A DNA stretch of 8,386 nucleotides from Caulobacteraceae bacterium (lineage in GTDB: Bacteria; Pseudomonadota; Alphaproteobacteria; Caulobacterales; Caulobacteraceae), in NCBI GenBank assembly GCA_947479185.1, contig CANJYY010000094.1, positions 1-8,386 on the forward strand, read 5' to 3'. A program made the position numbers and the translations under genes. The notes beneath the pieces were generated by a model. The model searched no databases. It worked only from the letters and a program-made list of their open reading frames with translations, and had not been told where the DNA came from. Below are positions 1-6,416 of this stretch, in pieces (position 1 is the stretch's first letter; the number at the start of each line of letters is the position of its first letter).

Positions 1-714
1 CACCGCGGCCAGGCCGACGCCGCCGAGCGCCGCGCGCGCCACGTTCTTCTGCGGGTCGCGCACCACGGCGGCGGCGATGGTCGCGCTTTCGAGACCGAGG
101 AAGGCCCAGAAGATCGGGGCCAGCGATCCGCCGACGGCCTGGGTCAGCGGCTTGCCCGTGACGTTCCAGCCGGCCGCGAAGGTCGCCGGATCGAAGGCCA
201 GCAGGCCCAGCACCGTCGCCACGGCGATGGGGGCCAGGCCGATGACCAGCGTCAGCCCGCCGAGCCTCGCCACCGTGCGCGCGCCGATGACGTTGGCCAG
301 GGTCATCAGCCAGATCACCCCGATCGTGGTCCAGACCGACATGACGGGATCGGCGAGCGCCGGGAAGAAGAAGCTCAGGTATCCCGTGACCGCCAGGGCG
401 ATGGCCGGTGAGCCGACCCAGCAGGACAGCCAGTAGAGCAGCCAGTTGGCGAAGCCGAAGAAGGGATGCAGGCCCTGGGCCGGATAGTCGACGATGCCGT
501 CCGGCGTGGGCTTGAGGGTCGCCAGCAGGGCGAACACGCCGGCCAGCAGCATCGCCCCGGCCGAGGCGATGACCCAGCCGATGATCGTCGAGGAGCCGAT
601 CGCCGCCAGCGTCGCGGGCAACAGGAACACGCCGGAGCCGATCATGTTGCCGGCCACCAGCAGCGTCGCCAGCAGGGGGCCGATGCGGCGGGCGGCGGAG
701 GCTGTGTCTGTCAT
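1..714 (-). CDS. AdiC-like APC-family amino acid/polyamine antiporter (C-terminal half outside window)
   Basis: This is the N-terminal 238 residues of an inner-membrane amino acid-polyamine-organocation (APC) transporter, cut by the left window edge; the family is usually about 440-470 residues. The reading starts at ATG 714-712 and stays open to base 1. It follows E. coli AdiC, the arginine/agmatine antiporter, almost residue for residue with an offset of one. TM1 has the unwound GNMIGSGVFLLP motif (residues 22-33), LYWLSCW is at 93-99, GYLSFFFP is near 111-118, and FWAFLGLES is at 202-210. W203 and E209 match the AdiC gating residues W202 and E208, Y94 matches Y93, and N23 and S27 match N22 and S26. 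AdiC N101 is replaced by S102, so the substrate may differ. No strong Shine-Dalgarno precedes the ATG. It is divergent from the MaoC-like gene, with 122 bases between starts. Family assignment is firm; an arginine, ornithine, lysine or agmatine substrate is inference. Confidence 0.9.
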   Translation of the reverse strand, partial: MTDTASAARRIGPLLATLLVAGNMIGSGVFLLPATLAAIGSSTIIGWVIASAGAMLLAGVFALLATLKPTPDGIVDYPAQGLHPFFGFANWLLYWLSCWVGSPAIALAVTGYLSFFFPALADPVMSVWTTIGVIWLMTLANVIGARTVARLGGLTLVIGLAPIAVATVLGLLAFDPATFAAGWNVTGKPLTQAVGGSLAPIFWAFLGLESATIAAAVVRDPQKNVARAALGGVGLAAV

Positions 715-836
715 GACGCGAAGTGGTCCGCAGTTCGCCCGGCGCGTCAACGACCCTCGTTCGCCGGCGCAAGCTTGACGGCGACGGGCGAGCGGCGGTC
801 AAAGTCGCCCGGCAACGGCCGCCGGGAGACACCGCC
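715..836. promoter_or_regulatory. Divergent intergenic region with two TTGACG -35-like boxes
   Basis: This 122-base spacer lies between the starts of the antiporter (minus) and the MaoC-like gene (plus). It holds TTGACG on the minus strand (bases 750-745) and TTGACGG on the plus strand (775-781). Both match the -35 element of the alphaproteobacterial housekeeping sigma factor (Caulobacter sigma-73 type). Neither is followed at 10-14 bases by a convincing GCTANAWC -10 box, so promoter placement is tentative. A GGGAG Shine-Dalgarno (824-828) sits 8 bases before the plus-strand ATG at 837. Confidence 0.3.
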
Positions 837-1757
837 ATGAGCTTCGACACGCCCCTGACCCTCGTGGGACCGCTGCGCGCGCCGCGCCAGATGCTGCAGG
901 ACCAGGAATACGGCGGCCACAGCTCGATCCACGACGACGCCATGGCCGAGAAGCTCGGCTTCCGCGCCGGGCCGATCGAGGGGCCGACCCATTTCAGCCT
1001 GTTCCCGCCGCTGCTGGCGAAGATCTGGGGCAACGCCTGGTTCGAGCGCGGCTGCCTGTCGGCCCACTACCAGAACATGGTCGTCGAGGGCGAAGAGGTG
1101 CGCGCCATCGTCGAGATCCCGCCCGAGGGCGCGACCCGCACCCTGGTCCGCGCGGAAAAGGCCGACGGCACGCCTGTGCTGGAGGCGTCCGCCAGCCTCG
1201 GCCCCGACCACGGCCAGACGCTGCTGGAAGCGCGCATGGCGGCCCTGCGGCCGACCGGCAAGCTGCTGATCCTCGAGGACCTGCACGTCGGCATGACCGG
1301 CGCGGCTGACGAGCGGGTGACGATGGCCCCCGACCAGCACATGGGGGCCCTCTATCCGTTCTCGCTGAACGAGAAGCTGGCGCGGATCACCGAGAATTCG
1401 CCCTGGTACAGCGACGGCGCCGCCTCGCCCTGGGGCCGGGCGATCATCCCGCTGGAGATGGTCAGCGTGCTGGCGGAATACTCCAGCCACAGCGCGAAGT
1501 TTCCGGTGAAGGGCCCGGCCGTCGGCCTGTTCGCCGACCAGGAGATCCGCATGATCGACGGGCCGCTGTTCGTCGGCGAGACCTATCTGATCCGCCGCGA
1601 GATCGCCGCCCTGGCCGACAGCCGCCGCACCGAATCCTACTGGGTCCGCAGCCGCATCTTCGACGCCTCGGGCAAGAAGCAGGTCGCCGAGATGCTGCTC
1701 AACCACGCCACGCTGAAGGACAGCTACGCCGGCTACAGCGAGGCCGCGCCGGTCTGA
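837..1757 (+). CDS. MaoC-like double-hotdog protein (enoyl-CoA hydratase/acyl-CoA binding type), 306 aa
   Basis: The start is ATG 837, supported by GGGAG at 824-828; the frame is open further upstream to 723, but that extension has no ribosome site. The protein resembles two fused hotdog domains of the MaoC dehydratase superfamily, whose members hydrate or bind enoyl-CoA thioesters in the cytoplasm. The N-terminal half has SSIHDDAMAEKLGFRAGPIEG (about residues 29-49), which resembles the family's H-x-D catalytic region followed by Gly-Phe and a Gly/Pro turn, then a long hotdog helix. The second half (about 199-295) repeats the pattern with WGRAIIPLEMVSVL and FVGETYLIRREI. The length suits a fused double hotdog. 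No neighbouring acyl-CoA gene is present to point to a pathway, so the substrate is unknown, and a non-catalytic thioester-binding role is possible. Its stop abuts the stop of the converging sulfotransferase gene. Confidence 0.75.
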   Translation: MSFDTPLTLVGPLRAPRQMLQDQEYGGHSSIHDDAMAEKLGFRAGPIEGPTHFSLFPPLLAKIWGNAWFERGCLSAHYQNMVVEGEEVRAIVEIPPEGATRTLVRAEKADGTPVLEASASLGPDHGQTLLEARMAALRPTGKLLILEDLHVGMTGAADERVTMAPDQHMGALYPFSLNEKLARITENSPWYSDGAASPWGRAIIPLEMVSVLAEYSSHSAKFPVKGPAVGLFADQEIRMIDGPLFVGETYLIRREIAALADSRRTESYWVRSRIFDASGKKQVAEMLLNHATLKDSYAGYSEAAPV

Positions 1758-1760
1758 TCA
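1755..1760. other. Palindromic TGATCA giving both convergent stop codons
   Basis: The plus-strand MaoC-like gene ends with TGA at 1755-1757. The minus-strand sulfotransferase gene ends with TGA read from 1760-1758. The two stops form one palindromic hexamer, so there is no intergenic base and any terminator must lie inside one of the genes. Confidence 0.95.
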
Positions 1761-2660
1761 GCCTTGGGTCCAGCGGCGGTAGTCGGGCTGCGTCCAGCGG
1801 GCGACGGCGGCGAGGATCGACGGGCTCGCCGCGCGGCGCTTGTCGGCGACATCGGAGACGAAGGCCTGCTCCGGCGCCTTGGCGTCGCGGCCGGCGGCGG
1901 CCCACATCTGCGCCTGTTCGTCAGCGGTGAACGGCCGGCCCGGCGCCGTTGTCAGCACCGCCTCGGGCAGGTCGGCGTAGTCGAGGCCGGTCAGCTGGCC
2001 CCGATGCGCGCAGGCGGTCCGGAACAGGGCGCCGAGGATGGCGGCCGCATGCTCCTCGCGGCTCAACGCATCGCGCGCCGCTTCACCCATGCCCAGTTGC
2101 TCGGACGTCACCGTCCCCCGGATAAGGGTCATGCTCGGCTGGCGCATCAGCGAGACCAGCACCTCGACCGGGTCGCGATGCAGGAACAGCATCGGCGTCT
2201 CCGGAAAGGCGCGCCGCAGCAGCGGCAGATGGAAGAGGTGCCAGCAGTCCAGCTTGACGTAGAGCCGCGCCGGCGGGTCGGCCTGCGTCGCCCGCCAGGC
2301 GCCCGTCAGCCCGCGCAGCAGGGCGATGCGCTGGTCATCGTCCGCCAGCCCCGGCCAGCGCAGGATCTGGTCCAGCACCGGCGCCTCGCTGATGGCCAGG
2401 GCGTCGGGCAGGGCCGCCAGCATGCGCGACACGAGCGTCGAGCCGCAGCGCGAGACATGGAAGATCAAGGCCGTCGGCTCGGCCGGGCTGGCTGACAGGG
2501 CCTCCAGCGACGTCGTGGCCTCCGCGCCGCCTTCGCGGCGGTAACGGCGCAGGGTGTCCTCGTGGAACGACTCGCTGAACCGCCCGCCGTCGCCGGCGCG
2601 CCAGGTCACGAGCGGCCCGCTCTCGTCGAAGCCCAACGCGGTCGGCACGGCGTATTTCAT
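1758..2660 (-). CDS. Sulfotransferase-family protein, 300 aa
   Basis: This is a cytoplasmic P-loop-type protein of the PAPS-dependent sulfotransferase superfamily. FHVSRCGSTLVSRMLA (residues 67-82) matches the 5'-phosphosulfate binding loop, with R71, S74 and T75 as likely phosphate contacts. MLFLHRDPVEVLVSLMRQ (157-174) matches the 3'-phosphate binding motif, with R162 and S170 in the expected places. The end has a DKRRA...ARW...Y helix pattern (about 273-294) seen in bacterial members of this family. I chose ATG 2660-2658 because a GGAC sequence lies just upstream; an in-frame GTG at 2699-2697 would add 13 residues but has no visible ribosome site. The acceptor is unknown, and some bacterial members are of unproven activity. 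The gene stands alone on the minus strand, converging on the MaoC-like gene with zero spacing. Confidence 0.8.
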   Translation of the reverse strand: MKYAVPTALGFDESGPLVTWRAGDGGRFSESFHEDTLRRYRREGGAEATTSLEALSASPAEPTALIFHVSRCGSTLVSRMLAALPDALAISEAPVLDQILRWPGLADDDQRIALLRGLTGAWRATQADPPARLYVKLDCWHLFHLPLLRRAFPETPMLFLHRDPVEVLVSLMRQPSMTLIRGTVTSEQLGMGEAARDALSREEHAAAILGALFRTACAHRGQLTGLDYADLPEAVLTTAPGRPFTADEQAQMWAAAGRDAKAPEQAFVSDVADKRRAASPSILAAVARWTQPDYRRWTQG

Positions 2661-3088
2661 GGTCGTCCGCAGCCCTGTCTTGCCGGGTTGGTCCGCCACG
2701 GGCGTGTTGATGGTCCGTCTTCGATAGCCGTTGCCCGGACCTTCGGGGGCGATGCCAGGCCGGCCGCCAGACGGGTGAAGCGATTCAAGCCTGAGGGCGC
2801 GGCGGACCTGTGCAACCGGTCTTCGCGCTCGCCCGGGACATCATGCCGGAAGTGAATGGCGAGACTGCCGAAGGGCGCGCCCGACGCCAGGCGAAGCTGG
2901 CGACCGGCGTTTTGCAGCAACGAGATACCCACTTTGGGGATATTGTGCACGCTATGGCCTCTATATCAAATGATAGTCGCGATTGTATCAGCGTGAAAAT
3001 TGATCCGATGCGTCGATATTCTTCGAATACAGGCCAAGCTGAATGCCGAATTAATAATGACTTAGCTTAACGGGTGGATCACGGAGGG
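2661..3088. other. 428-base gap without a convincing gene; AT-rich right half
   Basis: This gap separates the divergent sulfotransferase gene from the small exported protein/chemoreceptor unit. Open frames here (for example plus 2810-3070 from GTG, minus 2950-2657 from GTG) have no ribosome sites, no recognisable domain and no consistent G/C third-position bias, so I do not call them. From about 2920 to 3070 the base composition becomes clearly AT-richer than the surroundings, as expected of a promoter and 5' leader. A small inverted repeat, TATTC-TTC-GAATA, lies at 3017-3029. Confidence 0.7.
2934..2958 (+). promoter_or_regulatory. Possible housekeeping promoter for the small protein/chemoreceptor unit
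   Basis: TTGGGG (2934-2939), then 11 bases, then GCTATGGC (2951-2958) fits the alphaproteobacterial sigma-73 layout (TTGACG, 10-14 bases, GCTANAWC) with four of six and roughly six of eight matches. It sits at the edge of the AT-rich stretch. Transcription from here would give a leader of roughly 120 bases before the small gene. This is a motif match only. Confidence 0.25.
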
Positions 3089-3409
3089 ATGGATCGCCTG
3101 CTTCCCGCCTTGGTCTTTCTGACCAGTCTCGCCGCCGTGGCTGTCGCCGCGACCGGCGCCGACCGCGATGGCGGCCAGCTGGCGGCCGTCTATCCCCCCT
3201 GGTGGGACGCCTCGCGCGTCGTCAGCGCGGCCAGTTCGGCCGGCGACATCGCCGCGGCGGGCGGCTGGCGCAATGTGATGGTTCTCCGCTCGCAAACCCC
3301 CGGACTGGCCGCGCGCCTGCGTCGGTCCGGCGCACTGTGGACGATGGACGCCCGCGTGGCGGGCGTCTGTGGTGATCAAATTGAAGGAAAGGCCGCCGAT
3401 GTTCTCTGA
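3089..3409 (+). CDS. Small exported or membrane-anchored protein with PPWW motif, 106 aa
   Basis: I read this as a real gene although no function is known to me. The N-terminus [22 protein letters not shown] is a signal peptide or membrane anchor with likely cleavage near residues 20-22. Then come [13 protein letters not shown] (30-42), NVMVLRS (62-68), and a helix [16 protein letters not shown] (73-88). This resembles a family of about 100-residue alphaproteobacterial proteins with an 'F/Y-P-P-W' motif, as I recall it. Codons favour G/C in the third position through residue 95, then lose the bias (GAT CAA ATT GAA GGA) where the next gene's ribosome site lies, so the last 11 residues look like a read-through tail. 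The start is uncertain. GGAGG (3083-3087) is only one base from ATG 3089, and the alternative GTG 3074 has no ribosome site. It overlaps the chemoreceptor by 11 bases, suggesting cotranscription and coupled translation. Confidence 0.68.
   Translation: MDRLLPALVFLTSLAAVAVAATGADRDGGQLAAVYPPWWDASRVVSAASSAGDIAAAGGWRNVMVLRSQTPGLAARLRRSGALWTMDARVAGVCGDQIEGKAADVL
3384..3392 (+). promoter_or_regulatory. Ribosome binding site fixing the chemoreceptor start
   Basis: AAGGAAAGG at 3384-3392 lies 6 bases before ATG 3399 (10 bases counted from AAGGA) and decides the start of the chemoreceptor over the upstream in-frame GTG codons at 3369 and 3372. It lies inside the 3' end of the preceding small gene. Confidence 0.8.
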
Positions 3410-5081
3410 TCTGGACCGCCAACGCGCCGCAAGCTCGCCCGTCCTCGTCGGCATGCTGTGGCTGATCGCCGTGGCCGCCACAGTCTCCAGTGTCGTCCTG
3501 CAAGGCCCCTGGATCCCGCTCGGGGTCGGCGCGCTGGGTCTGGCGGCGGCGATGACCGTGCTGTGGCGGATGAGCAGCGGCGCGCCTCCGAGCCTGCGCA
3601 TCAGCATGGCCATCGCCATGATGGCCGAGGTCTCCTTCCTGGTCGCCGCCTATCAGGGCCAGGCCGTGCAGATCGACATGCACATGGCCTATTTCGCCTC
3701 CCTGGCGCTGATGACCTGTTACTGCGACTGGAAGGCCATCGGCGCGGCGGCGGCCACCGTGGCGGTTCACCACCTGCTGCTCAGCTTCATCCTGCCGACC
3801 GCCGTCTTCCCCGGCTCCGCAAGCCTCATCCGCGTGCTGCTGCACGCCGGAATCCTGGTGGTCGAGGCCGGCGCGCTCATCTGGCTGACCCGCAACATCG
3901 ACAGCATGTTCACCGCCCTGGGCGAGACCACCGACAAGGCCATGGGGGCCCAGGCGACGGCCGAGCGCGCCACCACCGACGCCCGCCGGTCACAGGCCGC
4001 CCAGGCCGAGGCCGACGCCGCGCATGCCGCCGAGCGCCAGCAGGTCCAGATCGAACAGGACAAGGTTGTCGAGGCCCTGGCCGCCGGCCTGTCCCGCCTC
4101 GCCTCCGGCGACCTGACGGCCCGCATCGATGCGGTCATGGAAGGCCGCTATCTCAAGGTGAAGGAAGACTTCAACGCCGCCCTGGCCCAGATGCAGACGG
4201 TGATGACGACCATCGCCTCGGCTGCCGACGGCATCAACCACGGGGCCGATGAAATCGCGGTCGCTTCCCATGACCTGTCGCGCCGCACCGAGCAACAGGC
4301 CGCCAGCCTGGAAGAAACGGCCGCCGCGCTCGACGAGATCACCGCCACCGTCCGCCGCACGGCGAGCGGCGCCAAACAGGCCAGCGAAGTCGTCGGCGGC
4401 GCGCGGCTGGAAGCCCAGAGCTCCGGCGATGTTGTCCGCAACGCCGTCGAGGCGATGAGCGCCATCGAGAGCTCCTCGACGCAGATCACCCAGATCATCG
4501 GCGTGATCGACGAGATCGCCTTCCAGACCAACCTGCTGGCTCTGAACGCCGGCGTGGAAGCGGCCCGGGCCGGCGATGCCGGCCGCGGCTTCGCGGTCGT
4601 CGCCCAGGAAGTCCGCGCCCTGGCCCAGCGCGCCGGCGACGCGGCCCGCCAGATCCGCGGCCTGATCGCCACCTCGACCCGCCAGGTCACCCAGGGCGTC
4701 GACCTGGTCAGCCAGACCGGCAGGGCGCTGGAGTCGATCGTCGGCAAGGTCGCCGAAATCGATGCGCTGGTGTCGGAGATCTCCGCCTCGGCCCAGGAAC
4801 AGGCGACCGGCCTCGGCGAGGTCAACACCGCCGTCAATCACATGGACCAGGTGGTGCAGCAGAATGCGGCGATGGTCGAGCAATCGACCGCCGCCAGCAC
4901 CAACCTGAAGGCCGAGACGGGCGCCCTGACCGGCCTGGTCGGACGCTTCCAGCTGGGCGCGAAGACCCGCCCGGCGGCGTCCGCGCCCGCGGCTGCTCCG
5001 GCCCGCCCCGCACCGCTGCGCCGCGCCGCCGGCGGACAGTCTGCCGCGGCGGCCTTCCGCGATGAATGGACCGACTTCTAG
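3399..5081 (+). CDS. Methyl-accepting chemotaxis protein with a six-segment membrane sensor, 560 aa
   Basis: This is an inner-membrane chemoreceptor that would signal through CheW and CheA. Hydrophobic segments lie near residues 16-35, 38-56, 66-85, 94-110, 112-135 and 142-165, with only short loops. The ligand is therefore probably sensed in or at the membrane, not by a periplasmic domain. The sensor carries H95, H124, H125, H149, C107, C109 and D110. A long Ala-rich coiled coil (170-225) leads to a HAMP-like segment (about 221-270, with [10 protein letters not shown]). The signalling domain spans about 271-515, and its hairpin tip [21 protein letters not shown] (372-392) is canonical except for the NAGVE variant. 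An Ala/Pro linker (523-550) ends in EWTDF, matching the xWxxF pentapeptide that tethers CheR/CheB. ATG 3399 is chosen for its ribosome site. No other che gene is in the window, so it is likely an orphan receptor locus. Confidence 0.95.
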   Translation: MFSDLDRQRAASSPVLVGMLWLIAVAATVSSVVLQGPWIPLGVGALGLAAAMTVLWRMSSGAPPSLRISMAIAMMAEVSFLVAAYQGQAVQIDMHMAYFASLALMTCYCDWKAIGAAAATVAVHHLLLSFILPTAVFPGSASLIRVLLHAGILVVEAGALIWLTRNIDSMFTALGETTDKAMGAQATAERATTDARRSQAAQAEADAAHAAERQQVQIEQDKVVEALAAGLSRLASGDLTARIDAVMEGRYLKVKEDFNAALAQMQTVMTTIASAADGINHGADEIAVASHDLSRRTEQQAASLEETAAALDEITATVRRTASGAKQASEVVGGARLEAQSSGDVVRNAVEAMSAIESSSTQITQIIGVIDEIAFQTNLLALNAGVEAARAGDAGRGFAVVAQEVRALAQRAGDAARQIRGLIATSTRQVTQGVDLVSQTGRALESIVGKVAEIDALVSEISASAQEQATGLGEVNTAVNHMDQVVQQNAAMVEQSTAASTNLKAETGALTGLVGRFQLGAKTRPAASAPAAAPARPAPLRRAAGGQSAAAAFRDEWTDF

Positions 5082-5105
5082 CCTGCGACTTCCCGTCGCC
5101 CGAAA

Positions 5106-5126
5106 CCCCCTACCCAAAAAGGGGGG
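5106..5126 (+). terminator. Weak C5/G6 hairpin after the chemoreceptor gene
   Basis: CCCCC (5106-5110) and GGGGGG (5121-5126) can pair across a 10-base loop that contains five adenines, 25 bases after the chemoreceptor stop. No T-tract follows (the next bases are CCCC), so it is not a classical intrinsic terminator. It is listed as the only candidate in the 124-base spacer. Confidence 0.25.
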
Positions 5127-5205
5127 CCCCGTGCGGCGCAGACCTTGAAGGCCAGCGGCGGCTGGGCTTTTGAAGCGGCTCTCAACCGCTCGGGAGTCGC
5201 TACGC

Positions 5206-5670
5206 ATGTTCCGCCGCATCGGCCTCGCCGCCGCCCTGACCGCCGCCTGCCTGTCGGCCATGCCCGCCTGGGCGGCCATGCTGACCAAACCCGAAGCCGC
5301 CCAGATCTGGATCGCGCGCAACAGGGCCTTCCTGGCCGTGGCGCAGACCGCCCAGCCCGGCGAGGGAAACATCCTGGTGCGTCAGCGGGCCGCCTGCCAG
5401 GGCTTGTTCGCCGAACGGATGAAGATCGGCGGCCTGGTCCCCACCTGGGCGGCCGAGGGACAGGCCAGCTTCTGCCGCGCGTTCGACGGATTCGCCGGCG
5501 GCTTCGGCTCGAAGACCCCCTGCGGCGACCTGAAAACCGCCGCCGGCTATTTCGCCAAAGCCAAACCGTTCGGCGACTCCGAGGAGGTCGTGACCGTGTC
5601 CCGCGAGATGGTGTCGCTGATCGACTTGATCCGCAGCGCGGCGCGCGAGAGCGGCTTCCGCAAGTGCTGA
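5206..5670 (+). CDS. Secreted four-cysteine protein of unknown function, 154 aa
   Basis: The start is ATG 5206, with GGGAG at 5192-5196 nine bases upstream; a TTG at 5170 is in frame but unsupported. Residues 1-23 form a typical Sec signal peptide (MFRR, hydrophobic core, then MPAWA before AM), so the product is probably periplasmic or exported. A TAAC at residues 12-15 looks like a lipobox, but a long hydrophobic stretch follows it and AWA at 21-23 is a better signal peptidase I site. The mature protein has cysteines at 64, 90, 106 and 154 (the last residue), which could form two disulfides. It appears mostly helical, with alternating short helices. I recognise no domain or catalytic motif. 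It follows the chemoreceptor on the same strand after 124 bases and precedes the glutathione S-transferase by 70 bases; a functional link is not evident. Confidence 0.75.
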   Translation: MFRRIGLAAALTAACLSAMPAWAAMLTKPEAAQIWIARNRAFLAVAQTAQPGEGNILVRQRAACQGLFAERMKIGGLVPTWAAEGQASFCRAFDGFAGGFGSKTPCGDLKTAAGYFAKAKPFGDSEEVVTVSREMVSLIDLIRSAARESGFRKC

Positions 5671-5672
5671 CG

Positions 5673-5704
5673 GCGGGCGCCGGCACTGGACAGCCGGTCG
5701 CCGC
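5673..5704 (+). terminator. GC-rich imperfect hairpin just after the secreted-protein stop
   Basis: Bases 5673-5684 and 5693-5704 can pair around an 8-base loop. The inner stem has 5 G-C pairs plus a G-T, and the outer stem has 4 G-C pairs, with two mismatches between them. It begins two bases after the stop codon. No T-run follows, so it may be a processing or attenuating hairpin rather than a full terminator. Confidence 0.3.
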
Positions 5705-5740
5705 GCACTAGCCTCTTCCGCTCAATCGGGGTCTCCGGCC

Positions 5741-6406
5741 ATGCTCACCGTCCACCATCTGAACGACTCCCGCTCGCAGCGCGTGCTGTGGCTGCTGGAG
5801 GAGCTGGGGCTGCCGTACGAGATCAGGCGCTACCAGCGGGACGCGACGACCATGCTCGCGCCGCCCGAGCTGAAGGCCGTGCATCCGCTGGGCAAGTCGC
5901 CGGTCATCACTGACGGGTCGGCGACCCTGGCGGAGACCGGGGCCATCGTGGAGACCATCGTCGACGCCTACGGCGGCGGCCGGCTGAAGCCGGAGGCCGG
6001 CACCGAGGATCGGCTGCGCTGGCTCTACTGGCTGCACTACGCCGAGGGCTCGGCCATGCCGCCGCTGCTGATGAAGCTGGTCTTCACCGCCCTGCCCGAG
6101 CGTGCGCCGGGTCTGGTTCGCGGCCTGGTGAAGGCCATCTCGAACGAGGCGCTGAAGAGCTTCGTCGACCCGCAGCTGAAGGACCACTTCGACTACTGGG
6201 AGGCCGAGCTGGGCAAGTCCGAATGGTTCGCCGGCCCGGCGTTCAGCGCCGCCGACATCATGATGAGCTTCCCCATCGAGGCGGCGGCCGATCGCGGCGG
6301 AGCCCTCGTCGGACGGCCGCGCCTGAAGGCCTTCCTCGAGAAGATCCACGCCCGCCCGGCCTACAAGGCGGCCCTCGAGAAGGGCGGCCCCTACGCCTAC
6401 GCCTGA
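5741..6406 (+). CDS. Glutathione S-transferase, 221 aa
   Basis: This is a cytosolic glutathione S-transferase-fold protein of normal length. The N-terminal thioredoxin-like domain (about 1-80) begins LTVHHLNDSRSQRVLWLLEEL, where S10 or S12 is the likely glutathione-activating residue. KSPVI (52-56) contains the cis-proline P54, and ETGAI (65-69) is the E-S/T element that binds the glutathione gamma-glutamyl group. The C-terminal helical domain has WFAGPAFSAADIMM (162-175), which carries the conserved S-x-x-D N-capping box (S169, D172). No beta-class catalytic cysteine is seen near the N-terminus. Such enzymes conjugate glutathione to electrophiles or act as peroxidases; the substrate here is not deducible. 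The start is ATG 5741 with only a weak GGGG upstream. It converges on amt with 6 bases between stop codons. Confidence 0.93.
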   Translation: MLTVHHLNDSRSQRVLWLLEELGLPYEIRRYQRDATTMLAPPELKAVHPLGKSPVITDGSATLAETGAIVETIVDAYGGGRLKPEAGTEDRLRWLYWLHYAEGSAMPPLLMKLVFTALPERAPGLVRGLVKAISNEALKSFVDPQLKDHFDYWEAELGKSEWFAGPAFSAADIMMSFPIEAAADRGGALVGRPRLKAFLEKIHARPAYKAALEKGGPYAYA

Positions 6407-6416
6407 GACCGCTCAG
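6403..6416. repeat. Small palindromic hairpin containing both convergent stop codons
   Basis: CTGAG (6403-6407) and CTCAG (6412-6416) pair across the loop ACCG. The GST stop (TGA 6404-6406) lies in one arm and the amt stop (TGA read from 6415-6413) in the other. It is short and lacks a T-tract, so it is at most a weak bidirectional 3'-end structure. Confidence 0.5.

Noticed and set aside
747..1706. 319-codon minus-strand frame opposite the MaoC-like gene
   Set aside because: Low-complexity antisense frame; the plus-strand protein has a ribosome site and hotdog motifs.
2657..2950. 97-codon minus-strand frame overlapping the sulfotransferase start
   Set aside because: GTG start without a ribosome site, no domain, and it overlaps the 5' end of a better-supported gene.
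2810..3070. 86-codon plus-strand frame in the 428-base gap
   Set aside because: It starts at GTG without a ribosome site, loses G/C third-position bias over its second half and has no recognisable feature.
3369..3398. Ten-residue N-terminal extension of the chemoreceptor from GTG codons at 3369/3372
   Set aside because: The AAGGAAAGG ribosome site lies inside this extension and points to ATG 3399.
3990..5372. 460-codon open frame on the minus strand across the chemoreceptor gene
   Set aside because: It is a shadow of GC-rich codon bias opposite a clear chemotaxis protein, with low-complexity Gly/Ala/Asp/Arg composition and no domain.
5145..5711. 188-codon plus-strand frame overlapping the secreted four-cysteine protein
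   Set aside because: It is Arg/Pro/Gly-rich with no signal or ribosome site, while the other frame has a clean signal peptide and a GGGAG site.
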